A stretch of 64,000 bases of DNA, from the NCBI RefSeq assembly GCF_963576545.1, contig NC_083645.1, positions 6,477,930 to 6,541,929 of the forward strand, given 5' to 3'. Origin of the DNA: Limanda limanda (lineage: Eukaryota; Chordata; Actinopteri; Pleuronectiformes; Pleuronectidae). This document shows positions 47,501 to 62,205 of this stretch, one piece after another. Below the pieces are notes generated by a model. The model had not been told where the DNA came from. It did no database searches and saw only the letters and a program-made list of their open reading frames with translations. Each line of letters starts with the position of its first letter. Position 1 is the stretch's first letter. Position numbers and translations under genes: made by a program.

Positions 47501-48349
47501 GGCAGCAGCAAACTGCTTTCCAATTGCCTGAAGGTGAGTTTGATGTACAAGGACAAGGAGAAGGACAAACTAATGGGGGAAATAGTGTTAGCAAGGTGGG
47601 CCACATTTCACTGTGATTATGCTCCATTCTGAGGATTAAAAGCAGTGACATAAAATTCTTGCTGGTGGTAATAGAGACCAGTCAGGACATTTATACAGCT
47701 TAATAGCATTTCCTTTAAGAGTGACTTTACTGTATCAGTGAAGGGCAAAGCACAGTCGCAAACTTTGAGGGCCTCATGTACAATAGTATTTTGTCTAATA
47801 TGCTTTGTTCATATATAAGGCTCATGATTATATGACCTTGAAGGAACTTGGATTTGTTTGCATGTTCTCTTTGTAAATCCACGTGCTAATGACTTTCTTA
47901 CAATCAACGACACAAGTTAATATGTGTTTGTTTAGCACACAACTGGAGCCTCCTAGCTGTGTTCTTACATGCTGCTAATACTCTGGTTTCATGGGTGTAG
48001 GTGAGCAGTGGTGCCTGGCTAGAGAGTGCAGGATTTAGAATAGAAATCATTCACACATCCACTTGTTCAAAGGGAATTCTCCACACAGTGTCCACCTCTA
48101 TGGGCTCAATCCAACATGACACTGATATTTTTGCTGGCAGGGTAAAGTCTACTTCATGTCCGGTTCAACCTATTTGGACATGTGTGGTCTCATCTTATGC
48201 GAGTAATGTCTAGACAAGTTCAGGGTTGAAGCGTCTGGTCTTTAAAAGGAATTTTTACAGTAACAAATGGATTTTACCTGTGGTGTTTCTCGAGGTGCTT
48301 TTCATCTGAAAATGGTAGCTCACAGTGCATCCATGTGGCATAATTCCCC
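44526..48349. other. Mostly unassigned non-coding sequence
   Basis: Includes degenerate GGAT/TGAN repeats at 44841-44990 and (GGAA)4 at about 45343-45358. 46990-47420 is GC-richer than its surroundings. A Kozak-like ATG (47472) and a donor-like AAG|GTGAGT (47533/47534) are close together, but the frame between them ends in TGA at 47529. No exon is claimed. Confidence 0.45.
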
Positions 48350-48700
48350 TTTTAGCCATGGCAGTGGCAGAGATACAGGGATGGAAAGGTTGATCCATTA
48401 GTTTGTCCATTTGGTGGTTGTCTGTGAATTTGTTCGCTTTGGTCCAGACTGACTTATTTCAACAACTATTGGATGGATTTTAATAAAATTGAGCTCAAGA
48501 CTTTTGTGTCAGACATTCATTCAGCATGTTCCTATTTTGAAATCCCCTTTTCCTCGAACATCATCACAGAGCCTATATTTAATTTAATCCTTAAATGGGA
48601 TTACTTTGTTTCATGTACTAATTTGCTGATGTTTTGACGCTAACATGCTGAACTAAAACATTGCAAACCTGAATACTGCTAAACATTAGTAGTTGTAATT
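48350..48700 (+). repeat. Dispersed teleost repeat, family D, longer copy
   Basis: 'ctttggtccagactgactta', 'caacaactattggatgg', 'cagacattcattcagcatg', then 'ctaacatgctgaac' and 'ctgctaaacatta' follow the order of a common percomorph repeat. Diverged; no protein. Confidence 0.6.
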
Positions 48701-51476
48701 TTGTTAAATTGTTTTTAAATGTTTACTAACAGTTTTCAACAGCAGTGCAATTCCTAGTTTGATAACAATTTATTTGATTTTCTTCATTTTAGTCTCCACT
48801 CTCCCATTATCCTGTCGGGCCACTGTGTATTACATTATAACTTTTAATATCTTTCACTATGCTTTTGAACGGCTTGTTGAAGCCATGTCATTGGCATCAT
48901 CCGAGAGACTGAGAGCATTAAAGCCAGAGGAAACAAAAACAAGCGTTGTTCCCGGACCTCCCTGTGGAGGCTTTGTTCTGACAAACTGCAGATCCATTGA
49001 AACAGATCCTCAATGCTCAGCTGAATGAAAACTCTTTGATGCAGACAACGAAATATCTGTTGACCCAGGTCATTCAGTAAAAGCCGATTGGAGTCGATTA
49101 AAAAATAAGTCAAATTTAAGAATAGCACTTTACCAAATGTTGAAAGGCTTCATAAGTGGTGTGCGCAAAATTTAACTAAAATTATGTTTTTCATTTTTAG
49201 AAACAATGTTAATGCTGAAGGTCTAAAATCCTTCACTGTGCTGGGGGCATGCGTTTTGTATCGGCAGTGTCCTTTAAAATGAAACACAGTGTAATTATTT
49301 AAAAATGCTAGTAATCTTAGACATGTTCAACCTATGACACAAATCTATACGCATGTAAAACAGTTAGGGAATGCACTAATATCACCAGTATTATTCAGAT
49401 ATTTATTTGCATAACAGTTTGCGCTGCATATTGTTGTAGACATGCCTTCCCCAAGCCTAATCTACAGAGTCCATTCTAGCCTTCTCTGTGAAGGACATCT
49501 TATGTGCAAGGCTTCTGATAGAAGAGTGTACATGTGTCCTTCAGATGTCCCTGTGCACTCTGCATCACCAAACTCTTAATGGCTCTGCGTTAAATGAAAA
49601 CATCACTGAGTGGCCCTGCCCTCAGTAAAAATCTTTCTGCCGACCATAAAAATTGTCCTGTGCCTGAACACGCTGCACAAAATGGCAATTTTGAAAATGA
49701 TATTTGAGCAGAAAGGACTGGTTAGACGTTTTTTTTTATTGACAGAGTGGCACTTGCATGTTTTGGCCAATGCAACACATCTTTACTGAAATGATTGGTG
49801 ATACTTTTTGGTTAAATTGGTTGCGAAAGAGAAGCAATGCTGGGAAGTAGTTCTATAGTGTTGGACCTGTGCGACACCTTTCTTGGTCTTAGTACTAAAC
49901 AGACATCTGTGGTTTCAGCAAATAACCAGAACCTCTATTCTGCTCTGCACATACAGCTGGAAATTATAGATAATAAATATTAAAGTGCAAATAGTATATT
50001 TCAGTATGTATTGCTGTGTAGTTCAGCCTGTATTTGGATGGACCAACTCAACTTGGAAAAAAAGAGAAAGAGAGTGAGAGAGATTAAGACAAATGAAGAC
50101 ATACAGAAAGAGCTGATAATTAAAACCTGATTCCTGTTTTCTTATTCAAAAATGTAAGATGTAGATTTTTGGAGTTGTACCTCTCCAAAGCCTCATTATC
50201 TCCAAATAGATAGATGAATGAATCCGTGAAAGAAGGGAGTGGTGGCAATAGAGCCAGTAAAGCAAGGAGAAAGATCAGAGACTGTGATCCTGTAAATCCA
50301 ATATACTTATATGCATATTTCTATTGTTTTGGTAACACCAGCTAGATAATAAGCTTGGTGCTAATAAAACATTGATATATTCTAGCAAAAATCATCTTTG
50401 ACAATTTTTCTGGCAAGGAAGTGAAGAATAACATGCATACGGCATTGAAGGGATGAGGTTACATTTTATGAAGATGATAAGAGAAGGCAAATGACAAGTC
50501 GTGATTTAGATCGAGCCTTGATTTGATTGGCAGTTCAATTCCACACTTCTGGGTATGAGCTTTTTCACAGTGGCAAGAAAAGAACATTGTCAAATTTCTC
50601 TCCTTTCTCTCCACCTCCGTCTTTCATCTCTTCTTTCTCCTGGAAAAAGTTGAAACCTAATTAGAGGTCCAGGTGAACATATGTGTGTTCACAAGACTGT
50701 GTTAGTCTGTCTGGCCTGCCAGCCCGAAATTCATTAATTTGACACACACACACAAACACACAGTATCACTGCCAAAAGGACAGTGGGTACAATTACGCCA
50801 AGATGACGTTACCAGTTAAAGTTTTGAACAAACAGGAGGAAAACTTCATAACTATATTACCTCATAAATGGAAGTTCTCACTGCTTATGGATTTAAATAC
50901 CTATGGATCACTATTCTTTGACATAGTCTTAAAGATGCACATTCTGTTAGCACCATTTTATATGATGTCATGATAATAATTCAGTTACAATTTAAATGTG
51001 TGGTCACCTCTACATCACAATGATACCCCATGATAACTTAGTATCAAGACTAAATTGACAAACTACATATAAGTCATGTTGTTTCAGCCACAGTAAACAC
51101 ACTTCCTGAAAACAAAAAGAACGAAAGAAACCAAGGCTACTACTGGGATTTAGCCTATAGCCATTTGTCTGAACAAAGATAAGAGCAACAGCCCAGAAAC
51201 CAAAAGTTTAAGTGACTTCTCCCCTGGAACCGCTCTGTGAAAACGTTGCAGCTACAAGGGCTCAGGTATCAGGACTTCAGCAATTTCCAAGCTGTTGATC
51301 AGACTCATTTTTGCATCCAGGAGCCTTGAGGAGTGCAGATTTAATTACTTCAGCTCGGTGACCAGAGGAGTGCGCCGCATAAAAAGCTGAAAGGTGAAGA
51401 GTGGAAGCGAGGGAAAGCCAGATCATCTGTTCATCCAAGTCCCGCTCACTGTCTGCTGCTGCAGCCCAACTCGGGA
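48701..51476. other. Unassigned non-coding sequence
   Basis: No gene recognised. Short AC run at 50742-50762. Confidence 0.5.
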
Positions 51477-51489
51477 GGGGGGGGGGGGG
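51477..51489. repeat. (G)13 homopolymer
   Basis: Thirteen consecutive G. Confidence 0.95.
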
Positions 51490-51619
51490 TCACCTGACCT
51501 CCTCAACTGACGAAACCCATCACTCAATTCCCCGAGTTCCTGACGTCTGGCTTTTTCATTTCTTGTAATTATGTGCATCCTTATGTCCTCCCAGGGTCCT
51601 GTCCGACAGCACTGAGCAG

Positions 51620-53756
<2,137 letters not shown>

Positions 53757-54157
53757 CAAAGACTGGAAGTTGGACAAAATGACTCCACTTCCACCCACTG
53801 TCCAGAAATGAAGCAAAAAGATCACAGATACAAACATGACCATCTTGCACATTTGGAGTCTGTGCAGCAGGTATCTGGGGATGGAGCTGCTGGAGCGAGG
53901 TCCCACTGATTCACATGCTCAACCAATCATCAGTCAGTCTCAGCCGTCAATCATGACGTTTTTCCCTGTTTTCATTGCATCAAATAGCTAATTTAAACGA
54001 AACTTATGGTAAATATGAACTCAACTATCAGTGGGATAAGAACTACCTAAAATGACAGAAACTATCTTTGAGAAACATGTATGTGACCTGGACATTGTCT
54101 TTTGGCTTGGTCCATGTCCCAACTAACATGGAGAAGGCAGGATTTTCTATACTGCGA
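53757..54157 (-). repeat. Dispersed repeat, family A, reverse copy
   Basis: In reverse it reads the same blocks as 24985-25387: 'ccatgttagttgggacatgg', 'tttctcaaagatagtttctg', 'aggtagttctta', 'atgattggttgagcatg', 'ccccagatacctgctgc', 'gactccaaatgtgc', 'tggacagtggg'. The last 30 or so bases (the ggtggctgg start) are missing where it meets LINE-like sequence at about 54157. Confidence 0.7.
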
Positions 54158-54342
54158 TTGACTTCACTCTTGGGTAGCAGCTATATTGTCCTTCTTTCTA
54201 GACGGTTATGGATGATTCCTTCACCTGATGTCTTAATTCTTGTTGTTCTTGGTTTGTACCCTCGGGGTTGAATGCACTTATTGTAAGTCGCTTTGGATAA
54301 AAGCGTCAGCTAAATGAAATGTAATTTAATGTAATGTAATGA
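54158..54342 (+). mobile_element. L2-type LINE 3' end
   Basis: 'cttattgtaagtcgctttgg', 'ataaaagcgtcagctaaatg' and the TAATG-type repeat tail (54318-54342) are the hallmark 3' end of fish L2-clade LINEs. The upstream 100 bp ('gactt cactcttgggtag' block, 'cctgatgtcttaattcttg') is probably its 3' UTR. Severely 5'-truncated, no reverse transcriptase. It abuts the broken end of the family A copy. Confidence 0.75.
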
Positions 54343-54713
54343 TGTTTCATTGAAAGACTAATATACATTTTTTATAAAGACACCATAATGTTACCACAAT
54401 TAACACCTTTTATTCACCACAGATGTGACCTGTGAGCACAAAATTAAGCATCAAATAGACAAAGACAATCATGTTAACTTAGAAAAATAACAAGTCATAT
54501 TTAAATCATCACATATAACAAAAATAGTTGTTTTATATAGATAATATTGAACTTTAAATCCAGTATGATTGTTATGACATGTCACATGTCACTAGTAGTG
54601 GGAGAAGATAGACAGGTAGAGAGACCACAGGAATGCAAACAGACATGTTCTGTTTCTCCTCAGCTGTATAATATCGTCCATCTGCCACAGCCACAAACCA
54701 CAGGACAGACACA

Positions 54714-54714
<1 letters not shown>

Positions 54715-54750
<36 letters not shown>

Positions 54751-54766
54751 TGGGTGTGTGTGTGTT
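54715..54766. repeat. (GT)n microsatellite
   Basis: GT run with AT and GG interruptions. Confidence 0.95.
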
Positions 54767-55356
54767 TTTGTCTACCTCACTAATGATGACAGTGGTGGGA
54801 TTTTTTTGCATTTGAAACCGTGTCAACACATATACCTGTGTGACTAAATATTCTCTGCTAATGATGACTTTGATGTGGCGCAACAGCAAACACACGCACA
54901 CACACATTATATTGCATTTTAATTTGACTGTAACACACGGGGACACTCAGATTTAACAAGCACAGCAAATCAACTCAGCTCAACTTCTCAGACAACAAAC
55001 ATGCTTGGTTTCTCTGGTGTTTTTGTGATGCATCCTCGGTGACATATGAAGCGAGATAAGAGACTCTGAGCAGCGAATAAAACTCAGAGCAAGTCATCAA
55101 ATCTGTTTTTAAATACAACTGATAATCAATGTCTCTGCAGTTCAGTTTCGTTATTGAGTTTGAAGTGTAAATTTGAGGTTGTGAATTTATTTTGAAAAGT
55201 TATTTTAACCAGGAGAGCTTTACAAGTATCTTTCATACCTAAACTGACTTTCTAAAGAAGATATATTATCCTTATATTCATATTGTTTATTACCTGAAAA
55301 GTTTGACATGCTCTAATGTCCAGACAAACTCTTATCCTCATACTGTACATTTCTGC
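54767..55356. other. Unassigned non-coding sequence
   Basis: Short AC run at 54889-54906. The last 50 bp may be part of the family C copy that follows. Confidence 0.5.
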
Positions 55357-55510
55357 AGCTTCTCTTTTCAGCCTCTCTCCGAAACACTTTCAGCGCCCAC
55401 TCCTGATAAAGCTCAGTCTGACCCACTCTGTTGTGATTGGTCAGCTGCTTCCAGGACATGTCGGCCTCTGCTGTCGCTTTGTTTGGGGGCGTGTCAGACG
55501 AGCTGCCCAC
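55357..55510 (+). repeat. Dispersed repeat, family C, copy 2
   Basis: 'gcttctcttttcagcctctc', 'ctgataaagctcagtctg', 'tgtgattggtcagctgctt' match 8848-8965 in order and strand. Confidence 0.6.
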
Positions 55511-55566
55511 CTTCTCACCTATATTTATGGACCGCTTTGCTTTAGAAAAAGCATCTTACATCATGT

Positions 55567-55861
55567 AGGGCGGCACAATGGTGCAGAGAAGTCACAGCAG
55601 AGACAGTTTCCAGTGCCCAGCTTGGCAGGGTCCTCTGTGTGGAGTCAGCATGTTCCCCCAATGTCTGTGTGGCTTTTCTCTGACTTCCTCCCACAGTCCA
55701 AAGACATGCAGATGGTTTTAGGTTAAGCAGGTGATAGTAAATAATTGCTTGTCTCTGTATGTTGGCCCTGCAATACACTGGACAATGTACCCCGCCTCTC
55801 GCCCAATGTCAGCTGTGATTGACTATAGTGCTCTCAGCAACCATAAAAAAGCGAGTTCAGG
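55567..55861 (+). mobile_element. SINE-like dispersed element, family E, copy 2
   Basis: 'ggcggcacaatggtgcag' start, then 'agcatgttcccccaatgtc', 'cttcctcccacagtccaaag', 'acatgcagatggttttaggt', 'tgtaccccgcctctcgccc', 'aatgtcagctgtgattg'. The 3' half is better preserved than in the 44266 copy, while its B box is lost. It sits about 55 bp after the family C copy. Confidence 0.72.
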
Positions 55862-56505
55862 GGCATAGATAACAGAATTATTTGAATTATCATTATAAAC
55901 CTGAATTTGAACAGTTAGTTTAGGACAAGTATAGGAAGACATGTATGTAGGACGCCTAGAGTGTGAATCATCCGGGCTTAGAAAATGTTCATGTTGATTA
56001 TATTTCCTGCGAAATTTAATATTTTTTAATATTTAAATTCACAAATAATGAACTTCCACTGCCTTTTGTCAGTGCATTGCACAGCCTAATCAGGTACTAA
56101 CTCTCACTTTAGATCAGCAGGTAAGTGCACGGACTGGGCTACGGGCAGTTTACTGACATCACCTTATTAGATTCTTTTGCTTTGGACCCCTTTAATATCA
56201 ATCTGTGCCCGCAACCATACACATTACTCAGTGAATCATTCAGCTAAATTATGTACCAATAAGTGCGGTCAGAGTAATAACCTTAAAATCATTCGTGCTT
56301 TCAGGCCACAGTTTTCAAAACATCTGGGTCACTTAACACACTGATGTATTCCAAAGAGGCCGTTTAAAACTGGTGTCTGAGGTCTGGCAAAGAAATGAAC
56401 GGATTACTAAACCTTCACAGGAGCCCCTCACACATCAGCACTCCGCCATTAATATAAAAGCCTTTCTGGTGTGTTTTCACAACAGCCGACTTAATTCACT
56501 CAACC
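55862..56505. other. Unassigned non-coding sequence
   Basis: Nothing recognised. Confidence 0.5.
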
Positions 56506-56532
56506 CACACACACATACACAGACACACACGT

Positions 56533-56563
<31 letters not shown>

Positions 56564-56582
56564 GAAACACACACACACACAC
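56506..56582. repeat. (AC)n microsatellite, imperfect
   Basis: AC runs with several single-base interruptions. Confidence 0.93.
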
Positions 56583-56682
56583 AAGAGCAGTGTTGCTTTA
56601 GTAGATAGTGCAGTGTCAGCAGTAGTGACACATTATTAGCTGCAGGACAAGACTCTTTTGACATGTGGCTGGACATGTGCAA

Positions 56683-56719
56683 GTGTGTCTGTGTGTGTCT
56701 GTGTGTGTGTGTGTGTGCA
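56683..56719. repeat. (GT)n microsatellite
   Basis: GT run with TC interruptions. Confidence 0.9.
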
Positions 56720-56802
56720 CTCTTTTCATTTGTTTGGGTTCCAATGTTGCTTGCTGCAAGACTGCTGACACTTCATTAGGCTTTCACCACTATCTTTGTG
56801 CA

Positions 56803-56830
56803 TGTGTGTGTGTGTGTGTGTCTGTGTGTA
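56803..56830. repeat. (GT)n microsatellite
   Basis: GT run with one TC interruption. Confidence 0.9.
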
Positions 56831-57038
56831 TTTGAGTGCACGTGTGTGGGTGCGTGTGAGCCTGACAACTTGCGTAATCACAATATAATGGCAGAGCTAC
56901 GCAGAATCAATCATTAGACATAATTAAAACTGACAAAAATGGAGCGCGGGCAGGTATCACAGAAAACGAAGCACACAGAAGTGGAGAGTGAAAGGAGGAG
57001 GGATGAGAGAAAAAAGCCATGCACACACATCCAGGAAA

Positions 57039-57061
57039 GAGAGAGAGAGAGCGAGAGAGAG
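57039..57061. repeat. (GA)n microsatellite
   Basis: GA run with one GC. Confidence 0.9.
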
Positions 57062-57099
57062 CTTGTGGATACTGAGCGGTCATTACCACCTCCATAAAT

Positions 57100-57570
57100 G
57101 TAAAGTAGTGCAGTTAGAGAAGTGAGCCATCACCCTCACTGATGTTAATGTTGAGGGGTTTAGTCATGCTAATTCGATTGCCCTGACAGCCATGACAGAA
57201 GCATGGATGCTGAGGACATTATCCATATGATAACTGACTGAGCTGACACCCTGCGAGCTTATTAAAGTCCCCTCTACACAATTAAAAGTGATGGACAACG
57301 CGTATCAGGGTGAGATTTACTGCTACGCCCTAACATGGCTGCCACACACTCTCAATAAGGCTGTGAGAATCAATCGTATACCTGTTGTTTGCATAGACAG
57401 CCGTGTGCTAATGTTAGTGTTAAGTGGTGCTGTTGCACTCAGGTTATTATGGTGACAGTTATGTCAGCGGCTGATGCTGGAGCCATTAACAAAGAGCTTT
57501 ACAGAATTAGACTGAACAATAGGCAACTCATTAAGGTCCATTAAGTTGCTCGGTATTATTGATTCATACT
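57100..57570. promoter_or_regulatory. Candidate conserved non-coding element
   Basis: This block of about 470 bp has no simple repeat or recognised transposon. It carries TGACAG/TGTCAG words (MEIS/TGIF-like) at 57184, 57194, about 57453 and about 57463, a 'gctaattcg' homeodomain-like site, and 'attaacaaagagc' (SOX/TCF-like). This composition is typical of developmental enhancers, but conservation cannot be tested here. Confidence 0.25.
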
Positions 57571-60500
57571 CATAGAAAATAAGTTGACTTAAGCTGCCTT
57601 ATAAAATTATTAAAAAAAGTAAATAGCGTAAAGGGTTAACGGTTTTTTTTTTGCCTTCACCAACCTGTCTTCAAAATACACAATCCAAACACTGGCAAAC
57701 CTGAAGGGGCAGTTGACAGTAATGACAGAATAACAAAATTCACATCACCCTTGTCATGTCGGGTTATGGGAATAATATATGTTTATTTCTGGGAGATTTA
57801 AGAAACTAATCCTTGAGATTTCTGCTGACAACACATATGAATACCATTTTTGATGCACTGAAAAACATACTTTAATTCCCTTTGGCTGCACAGACACAGC
57901 AAAAGAAGTTTAACATTACACTTGTACCTTGCAATCATTTGCTTTCTGAGTCGTGGGTTTATGACATGACACAAACACAACTTCATCGTCTAACCAGTAC
58001 ATGAAACAACAAGGTCACACACCAGCATGTTGTCTTTTCCTTTTCTAAATAAAGATGTATTTTTGGTCTGAATCGCTCCTGGCAAGTCAATCACTTTACT
58101 TCTGAGTTTCAGCCATTGAGAAAAACCGAGGCTAAACATTGTACATTTTTGTATTTTGTAGAATTTTACAGTAATGATCATGAAGGGTTAATTATTCAGT
58201 TCCTCGAAATGTGTGTGATACTCCCAGCACAAAACAGGTTTGTTATTTATGTGAGAGAGAAAAAAAAGTCTTATTTTAGATCAAACATAAAAATAAAACC
58301 TGGTTTTAGTGTGCACACACTAAACAATGTGGTTCCTGTGTACATGTAACAGGATGTCAGCTGCTGCTTCAGTACTGCAGCAGCCTGGGGACAAAGGGCC
58401 ATGCACATTAGGCCAGTGAACAGGTGTTTAATGTAGTCTGGACAAATACAGACCTTTGCACTCACACCTATTATTTCACACACACACACACAAACACAGG
58501 GGGAATGAGAGGGAGACCTGCCGTTGACATACATCCATCATTTCTCTCTGCCACACACCACAGGTAGAGATGTAGGAAAACACAAACAAATGCACGCACG
58601 CACACACAGCTGCTGGTCATCGTACATGTAATGTGCTCATGCACCTCGCTGAGGGAGGCCCAGTAATGAACAGCAATATGGTCCGTCCCAAATTATCTCC
58701 CCCTGTCCACTCCATTAAAATGTCATAGGTCCAAATGTTAATATCTGCCTGCTGTGGTTTAGCAGAGTGACATTTACCAATTTCCTGCTCATTTTTCAAA
58801 TAGCTGCATAAACTCTATTTCAGAAAATGACCTATACTTATATATATATACAGGTACAGGAAGCCACAGATTTTGTGAACAATTGAGTTATTTCTTTCAA
58901 CCTAGCATGTTAGATAATGACACTAAACTATACTTGATTACAATAATGAGGTTCATGATTCTGACAATAATCAGCATGAAATTAAAAAAAAAAAACAGGT
59001 CGTGCTTGTAAAAGAAAGGAAGAAAATAAAAAGCAGAGACTCAATCACAAAATTTTGAGGTACAACTTGATTAGTGGATTGGGGTCTTTGCTTGAAGAAA
59101 TAGCAAGTGGATTAAGACAAATGTTGGCTAAAGCTGGGCTGGGTGCTAGAGCAGAATCCTCACACATACCCTCCTCTGTAGTCTCAAACATGCACACACT
59201 ACAAGATTTGACAATAATGACACACAAGAAGGTGCGAACAAAACAAACACGATGGAGACTGGCGAGTGCGTTAGTTTGCTCTATCGCTTCTAATGCTTTG
59301 CATTAATCTAAAACGAAAGCAGAATAAATTAGCCTTGATGGCAAAAAAGTCTTTGAGATGCTATAAACGAGACATGTTAATTTTTTCAGCGAGAAGTGGA
59401 GCCAAAATTTGAATTAACCTTTGCTCCAACTCAGCTATTTAGCAATCGTACGTTGGCTTGTTATGCAGTCGCCATTTCAAAAGCTGGACTTGTCTCTCTC
59501 TCTTTGGTCCCACTCAGAAAGTGCTGACGTAATCATCCAGATTTTAAATCCTTAATATCAAATTTATCAGGCTAACCCTGACGATTCAGTGGGCAGTTTG
59601 TGAGCTGTGAGAATGGTTCTGTAAACCCTCACACTATCTGAACATCAGTACCCACTAAGGTTTAGGATCTGATTTCTCAAAGGGGGGAATTCCTGTGTAC
59701 TGAGCCCAGCTTCACTGAAGTATTTCTACATCTAAATGCAGAATGTGAAAATGTGAGAGCAAGAAACCGTAGAATGTCTTATGGCAACTGGCATTTACTT
59801 TTGGGGGCAGACAAAAAAGTACATAAAAGTTTGTAGAGGGGCGATTGTGGTTGAATAGAGCTGGCATGTATCTGCTTGCCCTCTGTTGTAGCTCACCCAC
59901 TGGCCATGTGATCATAACCCATGTCACCACGCTTCTAGACCGAAACATTTAGCCAACGTATCATTGATTTTGCGGTGTCACTCTCTGATGTGCCTCCGCC
60001 CTGTGGCATGAAAGACTTTGCAGACATAACCACAGAGCTGTATGCTACAGATGAAGACCAGCACAGCATGTGTTGAAGTGAGCTGTTATAAAACATATTT
60101 CATGGCAGCTGTGGGAGCAGTACCGCTTCTTCAGTGACCTAAATATTTCTCAGAAAGGAGATTGTGTTTTTTAAGAACCAATTTGTCTTCCTGAATAAAG
60201 ATGTAGTCCTAGAATTAGAGGAGAGGATTATTCAACAAAAAATGAAGGAGAAGAGTGGCATGTCTGAGGTGTGAGCTTAAAGATACTGACGTGTGTATTC
60301 ACAGAGGCAAGTGTGAGATTGGATGCAAGGAGGATAAGATTAAACAGTGTGACCGAGCTGCTCCATATTCTAAAGAATTACAAGATCAACAGAAGAAACA
60401 TGGGATAAAACCAATAGAAGGACAACAGTTATATGTAATGAAGGTAAAACATTTTCCATGTTTAGATGTAAAATCAGATGAAAAATAAATTGTATTAGAC

Positions 60501-61217
60501 TGAAAACCTATAACAAATGTGGGGTTGTTAACGTTGCATTCCTAACATCATGTGACATCACCAATTTCTGGGTAACATTTTCTTAAATCTGTGAAATTCT
60601 TTAAATAATGAGTTGATTATTAATATGAAGAGATGAAAAATGGGGGGAAACAACCAGTGGTCTTAAGACTGATTTATAGGCTCTGCAGAGTAGCATCTCG
60701 AATTCTGGTTTTATCAAAAGCCTGAAAAAACCCCAGTTGTGATGGGAATAAAAACATCTTTGTTAACAATGCTGGTTACCACTTCAACATCACAGTTGAC
60801 TGCATTGTGATTACAAGGCCATCACTGGGCCCAGGTAGGTACAGTCCAATCAAACTCACACAGCAGGAGGCCTGAACTGGCTGGGGAACCCTGAGAAGCC
60901 ATTGTTGTTATTTTCTTCTAATGTGGTTGATTATATAAGTCTACACTGTGATGGCCATTTTACCAAGTATTAGCCCCAGGATTGGAGTGCTTTTGCTTTG
61001 CTTTCTTGAGTAAGAGAACCATAATTTCCATGTGACACTTGACATGCACCCCTTTACTTCTCAAATCCTATTTTTGCCCTGCTCACCTTTTTTTTTACTT
61101 GAAACTCGAATTTAAACCATGTTTTTAGGCTAAATGTCCTCTGATATCCTCCTCTGGAGACAAGCCAATGGCACGCGCGGGGGTAAGGGTTAGCATTGCT
61201 ACATCCGCTTTCAATTC
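57571..61217. other. Mostly unassigned non-coding sequence
   Basis: Short AC run at 58477-58497 and a small TATA run at 58838-58851. No exon or transposon recognised. Confidence 0.5.
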
Positions 61218-61336
61218 TTTACCCCTGAGACTCCAAAAGAGTATTTTGGACTTAGACACTTCACCCACCCCTCCATCGGCATAGTGGTGAATAAATAATA
61301 AGGGAGTTTTAATTCTTCGGTGAACTCTCCCTTACG
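61218..61336 (-). repeat. Dispersed repeat, family B, reverse copy
   Basis: In reverse: 'gggagagttcaccgaagaat', 'aaaactcccttattattta', 'ttcaccactatgccgatgg', 'aggggtgggtgaagtgtcta', 'ttttggagtctcaggggtaa'. Same block order as 2070-2360. Confidence 0.7.
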
Positions 61337-61984
61337 GAAATTTTGGTGATAGGCGCCAACGCCGGTTTGATATGTTGTAAACAAAAAGGTGGTTTCCACT
61401 GTTGAGTTTTTACGTTAAGTCTTGCATACTGCACCACCCGTCTCCAGAGCGCTCCAGAGATTTTTCTGTGAAAGGCAAAATCGGTGGAAGGTTAATTGCA
61501 ATTTGCAGTAGTTAACATTGACTTCTAACTTCAGTATTTGCGCACACAAAGGTCCCAAAGTTTGAGCCCTCTGAGAGCGATGGGAAGATATGTGTACCTC
61601 AGCTGTGGTGATAAGTCAACAGGTAAAAGGCTGACGGTTGGTTGGATTAATTAAATGGTAGGAATGGGTTGAGCTGTGCCTTGAGAAACTTCCCAGTTTC
61701 TCTTCTTTACTAGTACGGTCGTCAATAAAAAGTTACAAACTAACAAAGCCGAAGAGTGTTGGGCAATTAGAAAAGATGAGAATGAAAGTGAGAAATGGAG
61801 CCAGTGCAGCATGAGCTACTATTTCTAACTGAAGTTAAGAATGAGATCCCTGTTTAAAACAACTTGCCAAAGACCAAAATATAATTATCTCTTAGTTCTG
61901 CAGTTATGGAGAACAAATAACTCGAAATGAAAGCAATTTGAGTCACGATTAAAAGCACAATAAAATATTAAAGGGCTTGACACA
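61337..61984. other. Unassigned non-coding sequence
   Basis: Nothing recognised. Confidence 0.5.
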
Positions 61985-62205
61985 AGCGCTCACAGAGTCA
62001 TAAAATCTGTTCAGCCAGCTGGTACAGAAATCAATGAAATGGCTGTCGCAATAAATCACCATCAGTAAAAATTTCATTATAAATGGCCCTGGGTTAGCTT
62101 AAGAGATAAACATCAGCAGCACATTATCTTGTAATTCCCTCGAGATTGTCTTCTCCATTCAAACAATGACAATGTTAATTAAACTAAACTCATTTGGACA
62201 GAGAA
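61985..62205. promoter_or_regulatory. Candidate conserved non-coding element
   Basis: A repeat-free block with 'aaatcaatgaaatggctgtc' and 'gcaataaatcacc' (PBX-, MEIS- and HOX/CDX-like words close together), 'aaacaatgacaatg' (paired SOX-like sites) and 'gttaattaaac' (homeodomain core). Function is inference. Confidence 0.25.

Noticed and set aside
60255..60488. Cys- and Lys-rich 77-codon frame
   Set aside because: It has no ATG until late in the frame, no family I recognise and no convincing splice signals. Likely chance.
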